Shown piece by piece: positions 21,439 through 30,728 of a stretch of DNA of 34,690 bases (positions are counted from its first letter, which is position 1; every line of letters begins with the position of its first letter). The position numbers and the translations under genes are program-made. The notes under the pieces are model-generated. The model worked only from the letters and a program-made list of their open reading frames with translations. It searched no databases and had not been told where the DNA came from. The stretch is from the IMG/VR virus record IMGVR_UViG_3300032116_000718, positions 1 to 34,690 of that record. One strand, 5' to 3'. This DNA is from a virus.

Positions 21439-23462
21439 GGACTGAGATATACATTGATAATTACAGACTTGACTTGACAAAGGAAATCTCCGCAGAGTTT
21501 ACCTATGCAATAGATGAGATTCAAGACTTTGCAACAAGGAACACCTCATTTAGTAAAACCATAATCCTCCCTGGCAATGAAACAAATAATAAGTTATTCG
21601 GTAATATATTTGAGTTCGGAAACTCCAATTTATACAATCCAGCAATCCCAAATGTGGGTTACAACTTCAATGCAACCAAGTCGGTTCCATGTATTATCTT
21701 GGTAGATAAGATACAAATATTTAAGGGTGTACTTAGGATGCTTGAAATCATCATTGATGATAGAAGCATTGAGTATGAAGTTTGTGTGTTCGGTGAGTTA
21801 GGTGGTTTTATCAACGCACTTGGAAATAGTAAGTTAGAAGACATTAACTTTGGGATTGCGGACCAAACGTGGAACGCTACCACGATTGCAAATAGTTGGG
21901 ATAACATTAGCGGGACAGGTGTTTACTATCCTCTCATTGATAACGGGGTAGTATCAACTAATAAAGTAGACTTTTCTTTTGATGCCTTCCGACCTGCTTT
22001 GTTTGTTAAGCAATACCTAACTAAGATACTTGATGGGTCGGGTTACACCTATGATTTCCCTTTACTTAGTACGGCATTAATGAATCGGTTGGTAATACCT
22101 AACAATCAAAAGACATTAACAAAAAATGATACAACTCAATTCATCGCAACTCCGAACAATGCAAACTATCCAATAGCATCAAAAGTTGAATTTACTGCAA
22201 CACAACTTGGACCATTCCTTGTTAATGTTGCAAATAATACTTTCACTTACAATAGTGCAACCACTACAACAATCAATTTCCAAGTGGTTGTTAGCGGTGC
22301 AATCATTGACCCGAATACCACTTTCTTTGATATTGCATTGAGAAAAAACGGGGTAAACATTGCATCTCAAGGTTATGTTCCAAACACATTTGATTACATA
22401 TTTACTGCCGATTTGTCCGTAAACAATATTTCTGTAACAAACACAGACTTCTTTGATATTTTTGTTATATCGGATGCAGGAGGTGGATTTGGTTATGACA
22501 TAACTGGAGATACAATATTGGTGGGAACAGATTTAATTGAGCAAGTAAATATAAGTTATGGAGATACTATTGTAGTAAACGATACAATACCTAAGGGAAT
22601 CTTCCAAAAAGATTTCTTTGCATCCATTGTCAAGATGTTTAACCTCTATGTTTATGAAGACAAGTTGGTAGAGAAGAAACTTATTATAAAACCATTTATT
22701 GACTTTTACGATGGCACTAAGATAGACTGGACCGACAAAGTGGACCGAGGAAGTGTTATGAGGTTGAAACCGATGAGTGAGTTTACTGCACGTTATTACG
22801 ATTACAAGTACAAGCAAGACAATGACTTTTATGCGGAGAACTACCGAAAGAAGTACAATGAGGGATATGGTGATTTGATTTATGATAGTGAGAATGAGTT
22901 TGTTAAGGAAGTTGATAGCACCGAGTTGATTTTTGCATCTACCATACTTTATGAAAAGACTGGAACCGATAAGATTTATTCTGTCATTTATAAACTATCC
23001 AACGAGAACACGAAAGAAGATAAGATGGATTCCGTTATTAGAATCCTTCAAGCAAAGAAGATAACGGGTAGGGCATCTTGGAAACTTAACCATACATCGG
23101 GTCATGATACATACACCGCATACGGATATGCAGGACACTTTGATGACCCATATAACCCACAATCGGATATTAATTGGGGAGCAACTAAGGAACTATTTTA
23201 TAATGCATCATCGGTAACCGCAGCGAATCTGTTTAATGGGTATTGGTCCGAGTACATTGCAGAGATAACCGATAAGGATAGCAAGTTGCTCACCTGTTCA
23301 TTAAAGTTGAATGAGGTGGACATTTATAACCTTGATTTTAGCAAACTGATATACATTGATGGTTCACTTTGGCGGTTGAATAAAGTCTTGGATTATAACC
23401 CTATGGACTTTAACGTGACAAAGGTGGAACTTCTTAAGGTAATTGAATTAACATACGTTTAA
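21435..23462 (+). CDS. Large tail/baseplate protein with inserted beta domain
   Basis: 675 residues. The N-terminal 190 residues (YIDNYRLDL, then RNTSFSKTIILPGN) resemble distal-tail or baseplate hub openings in this phage group. Residues about 240-370 are a Thr/Asn-rich beta region encoded by AT-richer DNA (about 22110-22560), which looks like an inserted Ig-like or carbohydrate-binding domain. The C-terminal half returns to the usual composition and is Tyr/Asp-rich. It probably links the tube to the fibres. It comes just before the tape measure. Confidence 0.6.
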   Translation: MRTEIYIDNYRLDLTKEISAEFTYAIDEIQDFATRNTSFSKTIILPGNETNNKLFGNIFEFGNSNLYNPAIPNVGYNFNATKSVPCIILVDKIQIFKGVLRMLEIIIDDRSIEYEVCVFGELGGFINALGNSKLEDINFGIADQTWNATTIANSWDNISGTGVYYPLIDNGVVSTNKVDFSFDAFRPALFVKQYLTKILDGSGYTYDFPLLSTALMNRLVIPNNQKTLTKNDTTQFIATPNNANYPIASKVEFTATQLGPFLVNVANNTFTYNSATTTTINFQVVVSGAIIDPNTTFFDIALRKNGVNIASQGYVPNTFDYIFTADLSVNNISVTNTDFFDIFVISDAGGGFGYDITGDTILVGTDLIEQVNISYGDTIVVNDTIPKGIFQKDFFASIVKMFNLYVYEDKLVEKKLIIKPFIDFYDGTKIDWTDKVDRGSVMRLKPMSEFTARYYDYKYKQDNDFYAENYRKKYNEGYGDLIYDSENEFVKEVDSTELIFASTILYEKTGTDKIYSVIYKLSNENTKEDKMDSVIRILQAKKITGRASWKLNHTSGHDTYTAYGYAGHFDDPYNPQSDINWGATKELFYNASSVTAANLFNGYWSEYIAEITDKDSKLLTCSLKLNEVDIYNLDFSKLIYIDGSLWRLNKVLDYNPMDFNVTKVELLKVIELTYV

Positions 23463-23463
23463 T

Positions 23464-25113
23464 ATGGCAGAAGAAATAATTGGCATCAAGGTCCAAGTTG
23501 ATGCGAGTGATGTAGGTAAATCGGTTGGTTCATTAAAGAAGCAACTTAGGGAAGCACAGAATGAAGTCACGGCATTGTCTGAAAAGTTCGGTGCGACATC
23601 AAAAGAAGCAATCAATGCAGCAAAGAAGGCAGCACAATTAAAGGATGCCATCGGTGATGCGAAAGCATTAACGGATGCATTTAATCCTGATGCAAAGTTC
23701 AAAGCATTAACGGCATCTTTGTCGGGTGTTGCAGGTGGATTCGCTGCCTTGCAAGGTGCAGTTGGATTGTTCGGAAATCAAGCAGAAGCAGTTGAGAAAA
23801 CATTGTTAAAGGTTCAATCTGCTTTAGCATTGTCGCAGGGTTTACAGGCGGTTGGCGAGAGCATAGACTCATTCAAGCAATTAGGTGCGGTTGTAAAGAC
23901 AGGCGTTTCTAATGCCTTTGGAACGCTTCGTAGTGCTATTATATCTACTGGGATAGGTGCATTAGTAGTTGGTCTTGGTTTATTGATTGCCAACTTTGAA
24001 ACAGTTAAAAAAGTAGTCCTTAACTTCATCCCTGGTCTTGGCAAACTTGCCGACTTTGTAGGTAACCTTGTAAATAAAGTAACCGATTTTGTTGGAATAA
24101 CAACAGAGGCAGGAAGGGCAACTGCAAAACTTATAGAAGATAATAATAAGGCAATTAAGAATAGCGAGAGATTTCTTGAACTAAATGGCGATAAATACGA
24201 TGAATACACGCAACGTAAAATAAAAGCAAACATTGAATTTTTAAAAAAGCAAAATGAGTTTAAAAATGATGAGCAATTATCAGAAGTACAAAAAATTGCT
24301 TTCATTAAACAAGCAAGGGAAAAAGCAAATAGAGAGATAGCAAAAGCAGATGCAGATAGAATTGAAGCATCAAAAAAAGTAAAAAAAGCGGAATTAACAC
24401 AAGAGCAAAAAGAAAACATACAACGGGAAAAGGATTTTAAAGAAGGTCAAGAGTTAATTAGAAGAGAAAAAGAACTTGCTGCGAATCTTACAAAGACTCA
24501 AGTTTTAGGCATAACCGCAGCAGGAAAGGATGCACTTATTCAAACGCAAGTGGTTGCAAAGGGTGTTTCTGATGCCATATTGGTAACTGCTCAACAACAA
24601 GCAGATGCTAAGAAGCAATTAACGGATTACGAAAAGAAACTTGAGCAAGAAAAATTTGATGCTCAATTAAATCTTGCATCTCAATCCTTGTCTATCATTG
24701 GCGGTCTTGTAGACCAAAATAGTGCAGCAGGTAAGGCGATTGCGGTAACTCAAGCAATCATAAACACTTACCAGGGTGCATCTAAGGCATTAGCACAAGG
24801 AGGTATCTTTGGACCTGTGGCAGCAGCAGCGACCATTGCAGCAGGATTGATAAACGTAAAAAAGATTATTAGTACCAAGATACCATCAGCAAAAGGCACT
24901 GGGAATGTTGCCGATTCGGGAGGTGGTTCAATGTCAATGTCTGCTGCACCAATCTCACCATCTGCACCAATTCAAAACACAGTTACCTCATTAAGTCAGC
25001 AATCCATTAACCAAATGGGGTCAGCAGCAGGTAGAGCATACGTTGTGGAATCTGACATCACTAACCAACAAGAAAAGATAATAAGAATAAACCGAGCAGC
25101 AAGACTTGGGTAA
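23464..25113 (+). CDS. Tape measure protein
   Basis: 549 residues. The N-terminus is a long helical coiled coil with Ala/Lys runs (GSLKKQLREAQNEVTALS), then hydrophobic segments at about 160-185 (ALVVGLGLLIANF) and 197-215, then another long charged helix (about 230-400) and an Ala/Gly-rich tail. This is the standard tape measure layout, with the hydrophobic part thought to enter the host membrane during DNA injection. At 549 residues it predicts a rather short tail. The coil encoded by about 24140-24440 is AT-richer than its surroundings. Confidence 0.85.
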   Translation: MAEEIIGIKVQVDASDVGKSVGSLKKQLREAQNEVTALSEKFGATSKEAINAAKKAAQLKDAIGDAKALTDAFNPDAKFKALTASLSGVAGGFAALQGAVGLFGNQAEAVEKTLLKVQSALALSQGLQAVGESIDSFKQLGAVVKTGVSNAFGTLRSAIISTGIGALVVGLGLLIANFETVKKVVLNFIPGLGKLADFVGNLVNKVTDFVGITTEAGRATAKLIEDNNKAIKNSERFLELNGDKYDEYTQRKIKANIEFLKKQNEFKNDEQLSEVQKIAFIKQAREKANREIAKADADRIEASKKVKKAELTQEQKENIQREKDFKEGQELIRREKELAANLTKTQVLGITAAGKDALIQTQVVAKGVSDAILVTAQQQADAKKQLTDYEKKLEQEKFDAQLNLASQSLSIIGGLVDQNSAAGKAIAVTQAIINTYQGASKALAQGGIFGPVAAAATIAAGLINVKKIISTKIPSAKGTGNVADSGGGSMSMSAAPISPSAPIQNTVTSLSQQSINQMGSAAGRAYVVESDITNQQEKIIRINRAARLG

Positions 25114-25137
25114 CAATAGTTTATAAAAAATACAAAA

Positions 25138-26034
25138 ATGGAAAAGAATATACCAATTTTTAACTTAGAAATAACCAATGACCTTGAAGATGATGTGGAA
25201 GTGGATGTCATTAGTTTAGTTGATAGACCTGCCATAGAGCGGTCCTTCCTTGCCTTTACTGAAGATGAGTTTGCTGAATCCTACACAGACTATCCCGAAA
25301 GTGCAAAGAACAACGCACAGAGGGCATTGGATTGGGCAGAGAAAAACGGATGGGGAGAATGTGGCACGGAGGTTGGAAAGATAAGGGCAAACCAAATCGC
25401 AAAGGGAGAACCGATTTCACGTGAAACAATCGCAAGAATTAGCGGATTCAAAAGGCATCAACAGAATAAAGATGTTCCCTATTCCGAAGGATGCGGTGGT
25501 CTTATGTGGGATGCTTGGGGTGGTACTTCCATGATTGAATGGTCAAGTAACAAACTCAAAAAACTTGACAGGCAGAACTTTGTCATCCAAGATGAGGACC
25601 AACAAATCATTAGCGGTCCATTAATGTTAGCAGATACTCCTATTTACCGAAATGACCACAACGGGGAATATTATGTAGTCTTTACAAAGGAAACGATAAA
25701 AAAGATTGCACAGAGGTATTTTAAAAAAGGATATCAAGCAAACGTAAACTTGATGCACGATTCGGGTCAATCCGTTGAAGGTGTGACAATGTTTGAATCA
25801 TTTATCAGCGACAAGGTTAGGGGAATCTACCCGATGAAAGGATTTGAGGATGTACCCGATGGGTCTTGGTTCGGTTCTTTTAAGGTAGACAATCCCGAAG
25901 TATGGGCAGAGATTAAGGCAGGGAATGTAAGAGGATTCTCCGTAGAAGGTCAATTTAATTACAGAAAGACTGGTGATAAAAAGATTGAGCAACTTTGGGA
26001 AAATGTCCTAAAAGTGCTATCTATGGTTAGTTAA
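25138..26034 (+). CDS. Head maturation protease (XkdF-like) with inserted domain
   Basis: 298 residues. The protease part spans the N-terminal 45 and residues about 146-290; the likely catalytic pair is His207 (NLMHDSG) and Ser268 (RGFSVEG). Between them in sequence, residues about 50-145 are an extra domain (ALDWAEKNGWGECG, GKIRANQIAKGEPIS, GFKRHQQN) that recurs in other phage head proteins but has no assigned role. The enzyme would trim scaffold and capsid during prohead maturation. It lies right after the tape measure and is followed by a terminator. Confidence 0.75.
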   Translation: MEKNIPIFNLEITNDLEDDVEVDVISLVDRPAIERSFLAFTEDEFAESYTDYPESAKNNAQRALDWAEKNGWGECGTEVGKIRANQIAKGEPISRETIARISGFKRHQQNKDVPYSEGCGGLMWDAWGGTSMIEWSSNKLKKLDRQNFVIQDEDQQIISGPLMLADTPIYRNDHNGEYYVVFTKETIKKIAQRYFKKGYQANVNLMHDSGQSVEGVTMFESFISDKVRGIYPMKGFEDVPDGSWFGSFKVDNPEVWAEIKAGNVRGFSVEGQFNYRKTGDKKIEQLWENVLKVLSMVS

Positions 26035-26062
26035 GATTAGTACCATAAATTAATTTGATTAC

Positions 26063-26091
26063 GGCGGGTGTTTCCACACCTGCCTTTTTTT
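26063..26091 (+). terminator. Intrinsic terminator after the protease gene
   Basis: A 9-bp stem (26063-26071 with 26076-26084, one G-T wobble) with a TTCC loop is followed by seven T. It separates the protease from the scaffold gene. The rest of the gap to 26136 has no clear promoter. Confidence 0.88.
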
Positions 26092-26136
26092 GTATATGGT
26101 ACATTGGTAAATGCTCACTATTTATTGCTAAAAGTT

Positions 26137-26727
26137 ATGATGACTACTTTAGAAGCAATCAATAAGATTAAACAAATGTTTGCAGAAGCAGGAGAATTGC
26201 CATCTGCAATGCCTCTTCAATCTATGGCGGAATATACGCTAAAGAGTGGTGCAAAGGTTATGATTGATAAGTTTGAAGTTGGTGGTAAGGTTACTCTTGT
26301 AGATGAGGGTGGAAACGAAGTTCCTGCTCCTGTTGGTGACCATGAGTTGATTGATGGTTCTGTAATTACTCTTGATGAGAACTCAATCATCACCGCAATT
26401 AAAGTCCCTGAAGTTGAACTCCCTGAAGTTCCCGAAGTTGAGATTTCTGTTGAATCTAAGAAGGTAGAAGAGGACATGATGAAGAAGAAGATTGAAGAGA
26501 TGCAGAAGCAACTGGATGAGATTAAGATGGCATACGATGCCAAACTTGCCTCTCAAGAAGCAAAGTTTAGCAAGGGCATGAGTGACATTTCTGATGTTTT
26601 GGTTCAACTTTTGAACACACCATCTGCAAATGCAACTGAAGCACCGAAAGAAAAGTTTAATCAGCACATTGAAAAAAAGGAAGATAAGATTAGCAGATTC
26701 CTTGATTTCGCAAAGTCAATTAAGTAA
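26137..26727 (+). CDS. Scaffold protein
   Basis: 196 residues from ATG 26137 (a second ATG follows at 26140); upstream ATG 26068 lies in the terminator stem. Residues about 90-115 are Val/Pro/Glu repeats (PEVELPEVPEVE), then a coiled coil (about 117-150) and a basic C-terminus (KISRFLDFAKSIK) that would bind capsid. This acidic-coil-basic layout and the position between protease and major capsid fit a scaffold that is removed after assembly. Confidence 0.72.
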   Translation: MMTTLEAINKIKQMFAEAGELPSAMPLQSMAEYTLKSGAKVMIDKFEVGGKVTLVDEGGNEVPAPVGDHELIDGSVITLDENSIITAIKVPEVELPEVPEVEISVESKKVEEDMMKKKIEEMQKQLDEIKMAYDAKLASQEAKFSKGMSDISDVLVQLLNTPSANATEAPKEKFNQHIEKKEDKISRFLDFAKSIK

Positions 26728-26757
26728 AAATTTCTCAAACAATAAAAATTAAATAAA

Positions 26758-27708
26758 ATGAGTTTTTCAGTAGGAACATTGGCAGCCTATACAAAAGAGA
26801 ACGAGCAATTACTTGTTGCCTCTTCTGTACTTGGTAGCAAAACCGCCTCTTTAATTAAAGAGCAAGGTAACGTGATGGTAGGTGTTAAGTCTGCCGAAAC
26901 CATCAACATCATGGACACAGATGCTATTTTCCAAGATGGTTCATCTTGCGGATTCAACGCATCAGGTCTGACTTCTTTCACACAAAGGACTGTAACAGTT
27001 GGAAAAATTAAGGTTAACGAAGCATTGTGCTTGAAAGACCTTGAAGCAAAGTACTTGCAGAAAGCACTTCCTGCTGGTTCTATGTATGATTCAATGATTT
27101 ATGCTGAAGAGTATTCTAAGCGTAAAACAGAGAAAATCTCTTCTCAACTTGAGAAAGCACTTTGGCAAGGTAACACATCAAGCGTTGACGTAAACTTGAA
27201 CAAGTTTACAGGTTTGATTTCTTTGATTACTTCAGCAGGTGCATCAGTTGTAAATGCCAATAGCGTAGCACTTCACGGAGTAGTTGAAACCGCCATTACC
27301 GATGCAAACGTAGTTAGCATTTTTGATGATATCTACAAAGCAATTCCTGCTCAAGTAGTTGACAAGGATGATATGGTTATCTTCTGCGGTATGGACACAT
27401 TTAGGACCTACACTGTAAAGTTGAAGTCTTCTAACTTGTTCCATTACAAATACGATGAGGCTGCAAATGGTCAGTTTTTCCTTCCAGGTACAAACGTGCG
27501 TGTAATCGCAGTACAAGGTTTGAATGGTACAAATGACATCGTTGCTGCAAGGATTTCTAACTTCTTCATCGGTACAGACCTTTTGAACGAAGAGGAAAGA
27601 TTTGAAATCTTCTACGCTAAGGAAGCAGACCAAGTTCGTTTTGTTTCTGAGTTCAAAATGGGAATTAACTTTGCTTTCCCTGATGAGATTGTCAAGTTCT
27701 TCATTTAA
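26758..27708 (+). CDS. Major capsid protein (HK97-like)
   Basis: 316 residues, a common size for this family in Bacteroidota phages. It has no cysteine-rich or enzymatic motif. The central part (SRKTEKISSQLEKALWQGN style helix near 120-145) reads as the spine helix, and the C-terminus (DQVRFVSEFKMGINFAF) as the P-domain strands. It lies after the scaffold and before a strong terminator, so high-level expression of a defined mRNA is expected. Fold assignment is from layout and context. Confidence 0.82.
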   Translation: MSFSVGTLAAYTKENEQLLVASSVLGSKTASLIKEQGNVMVGVKSAETINIMDTDAIFQDGSSCGFNASGLTSFTQRTVTVGKIKVNEALCLKDLEAKYLQKALPAGSMYDSMIYAEEYSKRKTEKISSQLEKALWQGNTSSVDVNLNKFTGLISLITSAGASVVNANSVALHGVVETAITDANVVSIFDDIYKAIPAQVVDKDDMVIFCGMDTFRTYTVKLKSSNLFHYKYDEAANGQFFLPGTNVRVIAVQGLNGTNDIVAARISNFFIGTDLLNEEERFEIFYAKEADQVRFVSEFKMGINFAFPDEIVKFFI

Positions 27709-27719
27709 ATAACATTGAT

Positions 27720-27755
27720 GGTGAGGGGTGGTATCCATCCCTTGCCTTCATTTTA
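27720..27755 (+). terminator. Intrinsic terminator after the major capsid gene
   Basis: A 12-bp stem (27720-27731 with 27735-27746, three wobbles) is followed by TTCATTTT. It closes the capsid message. An ATG at 27728 in frame with the next gene lies in this stem and is unlikely to be used. Confidence 0.8.
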
Positions 27756-27766
27756 AATTTTATAAT

Positions 27767-28279
27767 ATGCCGTGTGCTTTAACTCAAGGATATGTACTGG
27801 ACTGTAAAGAGTCCATAGGTGGTATCAAAGCGGTCTGGTTCATTCCATTCGCTGATGTAACTACGATAACAGAGGCATCAGGCGTTGTTACTACTATTAC
27901 AAAGTCAGCAGGCAAGGTGTTCTACAAGTACCAACTTGTAAAGCAAACCTCTTCACTTACCGAGAATATCACTGCCTCTGTTGAGAATGGCACTGTATTC
28001 TATGCACAAGAATTATCTATCATCCTCAATAAACTTCAAGCAAGTACAAGGAACGAAATTTTGCTTCTTGCAAAAAACAATCTCCTTGCAGTGGTTCAAG
28101 ATGGTAACGATAAATATTGGTTGCTTGGTAAGGTAAATGGTGCTGATTTGACTGGTGGCAATGGTGCAACTGGTGTTGCCTATGGAGACAGGAATGGTTA
28201 TACTTTGACCTTTACAGGCAATGAACCTGCACTTGCTCCCGAGGTTTCAAGTTCAATAATTGCAGGTCTTACTGCGTAA
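27767..28279 (+). CDS. Probable major tail tube or head-decoration protein
   Basis: 170 residues from ATG 27767 (MPCALTQGYVLDC), beta-rich and Gly/Thr-rich, ending PEVSSSIIAGLTA. Similar text (ALTQGY, then ASGVVT, KYQLVK and GDRNGYTLTF) is common just after the capsid gene in Bacteroidota phages. It is framed by two terminators, suggesting it is needed in quantity. Tail tube is preferred over decoration, but sequence alone does not decide. Confidence 0.6.
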   Translation: MPCALTQGYVLDCKESIGGIKAVWFIPFADVTTITEASGVVTTITKSAGKVFYKYQLVKQTSSLTENITASVENGTVFYAQELSIILNKLQASTRNEILLLAKNNLLAVVQDGNDKYWLLGKVNGADLTGGNGATGVAYGDRNGYTLTFTGNEPALAPEVSSSIIAGLTA

Positions 28280-28303
28280 ATAGGAAGGTTTAGAATTGAG
28301 TAG

Positions 28304-28331
28304 GGCATCCATATCGGATGCCTTTCTTTTT
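28304..28331 (+). terminator. Intrinsic terminator
   Basis: A perfect 7-bp stem, GGCATCC (28304-28310) with GGATGCC (28316-28322), has loop ATATC and is followed by TTTCTTTTT. It is the third terminator of the head module. Confidence 0.88.
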
Positions 28332-28365
28332 GGGTAAAAGTTAAGGGATTACCTATTTAGACATA

Positions 28366-28743
28366 ATGATACAACTCACACAAGGAGCAACGGAGTTTAT
28401 TTACCTAACATTAACGGAGAAGCAGACACTTGCCTCACCGAATTACTTGTTCCGTTTTGTCAATAGGACCACACGGGATGAGGTTGCTTTTGTGCTTTTG
28501 TTTGCTCTTGATGTATCACCTTTCAAGGATAGGTACAATAAATTTAGCATCAAAGTACCGAAGTATTTTGGATTGGGTAACATTGGAGAGTGGTTGTATT
28601 ATGTATATGAGCAAACAAGTGCATACAATATAGACTATACCCAAGCAACGGGATTGCTTGAAGAGGGAATAATGAAACTGTCACCATCAACCACTTTTGA
28701 ATATACGCAGCACGAGGTTGACAATACATATATAACAAGATGA
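28366..28743 (+). CDS. Conserved virion-module protein (unknown)
   Basis: 125 residues, beta-rich. The opening MIQLTQGATEFIYLTLTEK and the later GEWLYYVYEQ and TGLLEEGIMKL are seen in small proteins near portal genes of this phage group. It may be a head or tail accessory. It overlaps the portal gene by ATGA. Confidence 0.6.
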   Translation: MIQLTQGATEFIYLTLTEKQTLASPNYLFRFVNRTTRDEVAFVLLFALDVSPFKDRYNKFSIKVPKYFGLGNIGEWLYYVYEQTSAYNIDYTQATGLLEEGIMKLSPSTTFEYTQHEVDNTYITR

Positions 28744-30728
28744 ATGATTTAGTAATACTTAATTTCCAAGAAGCAAGGCAACCCGAATATCGGGAGAAGA
28801 GGGGCAAGGGGTATATTGAGTTCGGTGAAAAGAACGATTACCCTAACTATCTTTTATCACTTTACAATAAAAGTGCAAAGCATAACGCTATTGTCAAGGG
28901 CAAGGTTAATTACATTATCGGAAACGGATGGAAGAGTGATGAGGTAGACCCTATTGCGGACCAATTCATTGCACAACCTAATCAGTTTGAATCTTTAAAC
29001 GATTTAACAAGAAAGGTATCTATTGATATTGAAATCTTCGGTGGTGCCTACCTTGAGGTGATTTGGTCCGTAACGGGTGGACAGTTAACCGATGTCTTAC
29101 ACATTGACTATACTAAAATAAGGTCCAACACGGATAATACTCAATTTTGGTATAAGAAAGATTGGAATGAGAGAAAGGATGAGTTAATCCCTATGATGGC
29201 ATTTAACACGAAGGTCAGACAAGGGAAGCAGATACTTTACATTAAGGAATATAGACCAGGTTTAGATACTTATGCTCTACCAGGTTATATGGGTGCATTG
29301 AACTATATTGAATCTGATATAGAAGTCAGCAGACACGTTCTTGGCAATGCCCAAACGGGATTCTCTGCATCCAAACTTATTACACTTCCCAATGGTGAAC
29401 CTTCTCCCGATGAGAAGCGTAACATTGAAAGAAGGTTTACGGATAGATTTAGCGGTAGTGATGGCAAGAAGTTTATTTTATCGTTTACTACTGACCCTGC
29501 ACGAAAACCAATTATTGAGGACCTCGGAGCAAGTGATATTACAAAAGAGGACTTCACGAGGGTTGATTTAATTATTCAGAATAATCTTTTCGCAGGTCAT
29601 CAAATTACATCACCAAGTCTTTTCGGTATTGCCGAACCTGGTCAGTTGGGAAGCAGAACGCAGATAAGGGATTCGTATGAGATATTCAAGAACACTTATG
29701 TAAATGATAAGCAGCAGTTCCTTGAATCAATATTTAATCAACTTGCTACCTTAAAGGGTGCGACTTCTGAGATTACGATTGTACCTGTTGAACCTATCGG
29801 ATTTGAATTAAGTGAACAAGCACTATTGCAGGTTGCTCCTAAAGAGTGGTTATTGGAAAAGGCAGGTATTGATGTTTCTAAATATCAACCAACTGCGGCA
29901 ACTCAACCAAGCATTAATCAAGAACAAGTTGAGGTAAACGATAATTTGAAGAATCTAAGTGGTAGACAATACCAACACTTGATGAGGGTGATTAGGCAAT
30001 TCTCACAGGGTAAGATATCCAAAGAGATTGCAAGTACAATGCTCAAGTCGGGTCTTGGAATGACCGACAATGAGGTTAATGCAATGCTTGGAATAGATGA
30101 TGACCCAATGACAGAAGACCTTAATTTTTCTGCACTTGATGAGGACACTGTTATAGGCTTATTCAGAGAGGTTGGTGAACCGAAAGAGGATTATAACATA
30201 ATTCAATCTAAAGCGGTTTTTAGCAGTCGGGATGCGTTTGCAGAGGGTGATTTGATAGACAAGACACTTGATAAGCAAATCCTTGCCTTGATTGATAAGG
30301 ATAGGAAGATAAGCATTGATGACATTGCAAAGGCGGTAAGGAAAAGCAGAGAGGTAGTACAAGGTCGGTTGAGTTATTTGGTTGAATCGGGTGCAGTAAG
30401 TTATGACCCAAAGATTGAGGAACGTAAACTCACCAAACCATTGAGCAAGTTGGTTGATGATATGGATGTAACAACCTTTGAGGTAAAGTATTCCTATGAG
30501 TGGAAACCGATTGTACCAAGTTCACAAAGAGATACTCCTGCACATCCTTCAAGGACATTTTGCAGAAAGTTAATATCAGAGGATAGACTTTGGAGCAGAA
30601 GCGGAATAGAGTTACTTAGTGCAAGACTTGGTTACTCCGTATTTGATAGGGGCGGTGGTTGGTGGGGAGATTCACCAAGTTGCAGACACGAATGGAGAAG
30701 GAACGTAGTAGTTAAAAAGAAAAAATAA
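28740..30728 (+). CDS. Portal protein with C-terminal extension
   Basis: 662 residues. The first 360 or so read as a phage portal (YIIGNGWKSDE, SIDIEIFGGAYLEVIW, GFSASKLITLPNGEPS, then FAGHQITSPSLFGI). Residues about 500-560 form a winged-helix-like unit (KDRKISIDDIAKAVRKS). The last 80 residues hold PAHPSRTFCRKLIS and a GGGWWGDSPSCRHEWRR block, resembling a minor-head (MuF-like) tail. A separate MuF gene was not found, so the two roles may be fused. It lies well after the capsid gene, not next to terL. Confidence 0.78.
   Translation: MNDLVILNFQEARQPEYREKRGKGYIEFGEKNDYPNYLLSLYNKSAKHNAIVKGKVNYIIGNGWKSDEVDPIADQFIAQPNQFESLNDLTRKVSIDIEIFGGAYLEVIWSVTGGQLTDVLHIDYTKIRSNTDNTQFWYKKDWNERKDELIPMMAFNTKVRQGKQILYIKEYRPGLDTYALPGYMGALNYIESDIEVSRHVLGNAQTGFSASKLITLPNGEPSPDEKRNIERRFTDRFSGSDGKKFILSFTTDPARKPIIEDLGASDITKEDFTRVDLIIQNNLFAGHQITSPSLFGIAEPGQLGSRTQIRDSYEIFKNTYVNDKQQFLESIFNQLATLKGATSEITIVPVEPIGFELSEQALLQVAPKEWLLEKAGIDVSKYQPTAATQPSINQEQVEVNDNLKNLSGRQYQHLMRVIRQFSQGKISKEIASTMLKSGLGMTDNEVNAMLGIDDDPMTEDLNFSALDEDTVIGLFREVGEPKEDYNIIQSKAVFSSRDAFAEGDLIDKTLDKQILALIDKDRKISIDDIAKAVRKSREVVQGRLSYLVESGAVSYDPKIEERKLTKPLSKLVDDMDVTTFEVKYSYEWKPIVPSSQRDTPAHPSRTFCRKLISEDRLWSRSGIELLSARLGYSVFDRGGGWWGDSPSCRHEWRRNVVVKKKK

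Noticed and set aside
26068-26136. N-terminal extension of the scaffold gene from ATG 26068
   Set aside because: The start lies in the terminator stem and the added residues have no scaffold character; ATG 26137 is preferred.
27728-27766. N-terminal extension of the gene at 27767
   Set aside because: The ATG lies in a 12-bp terminator stem; ATG 27767 follows an AT-rich leader.
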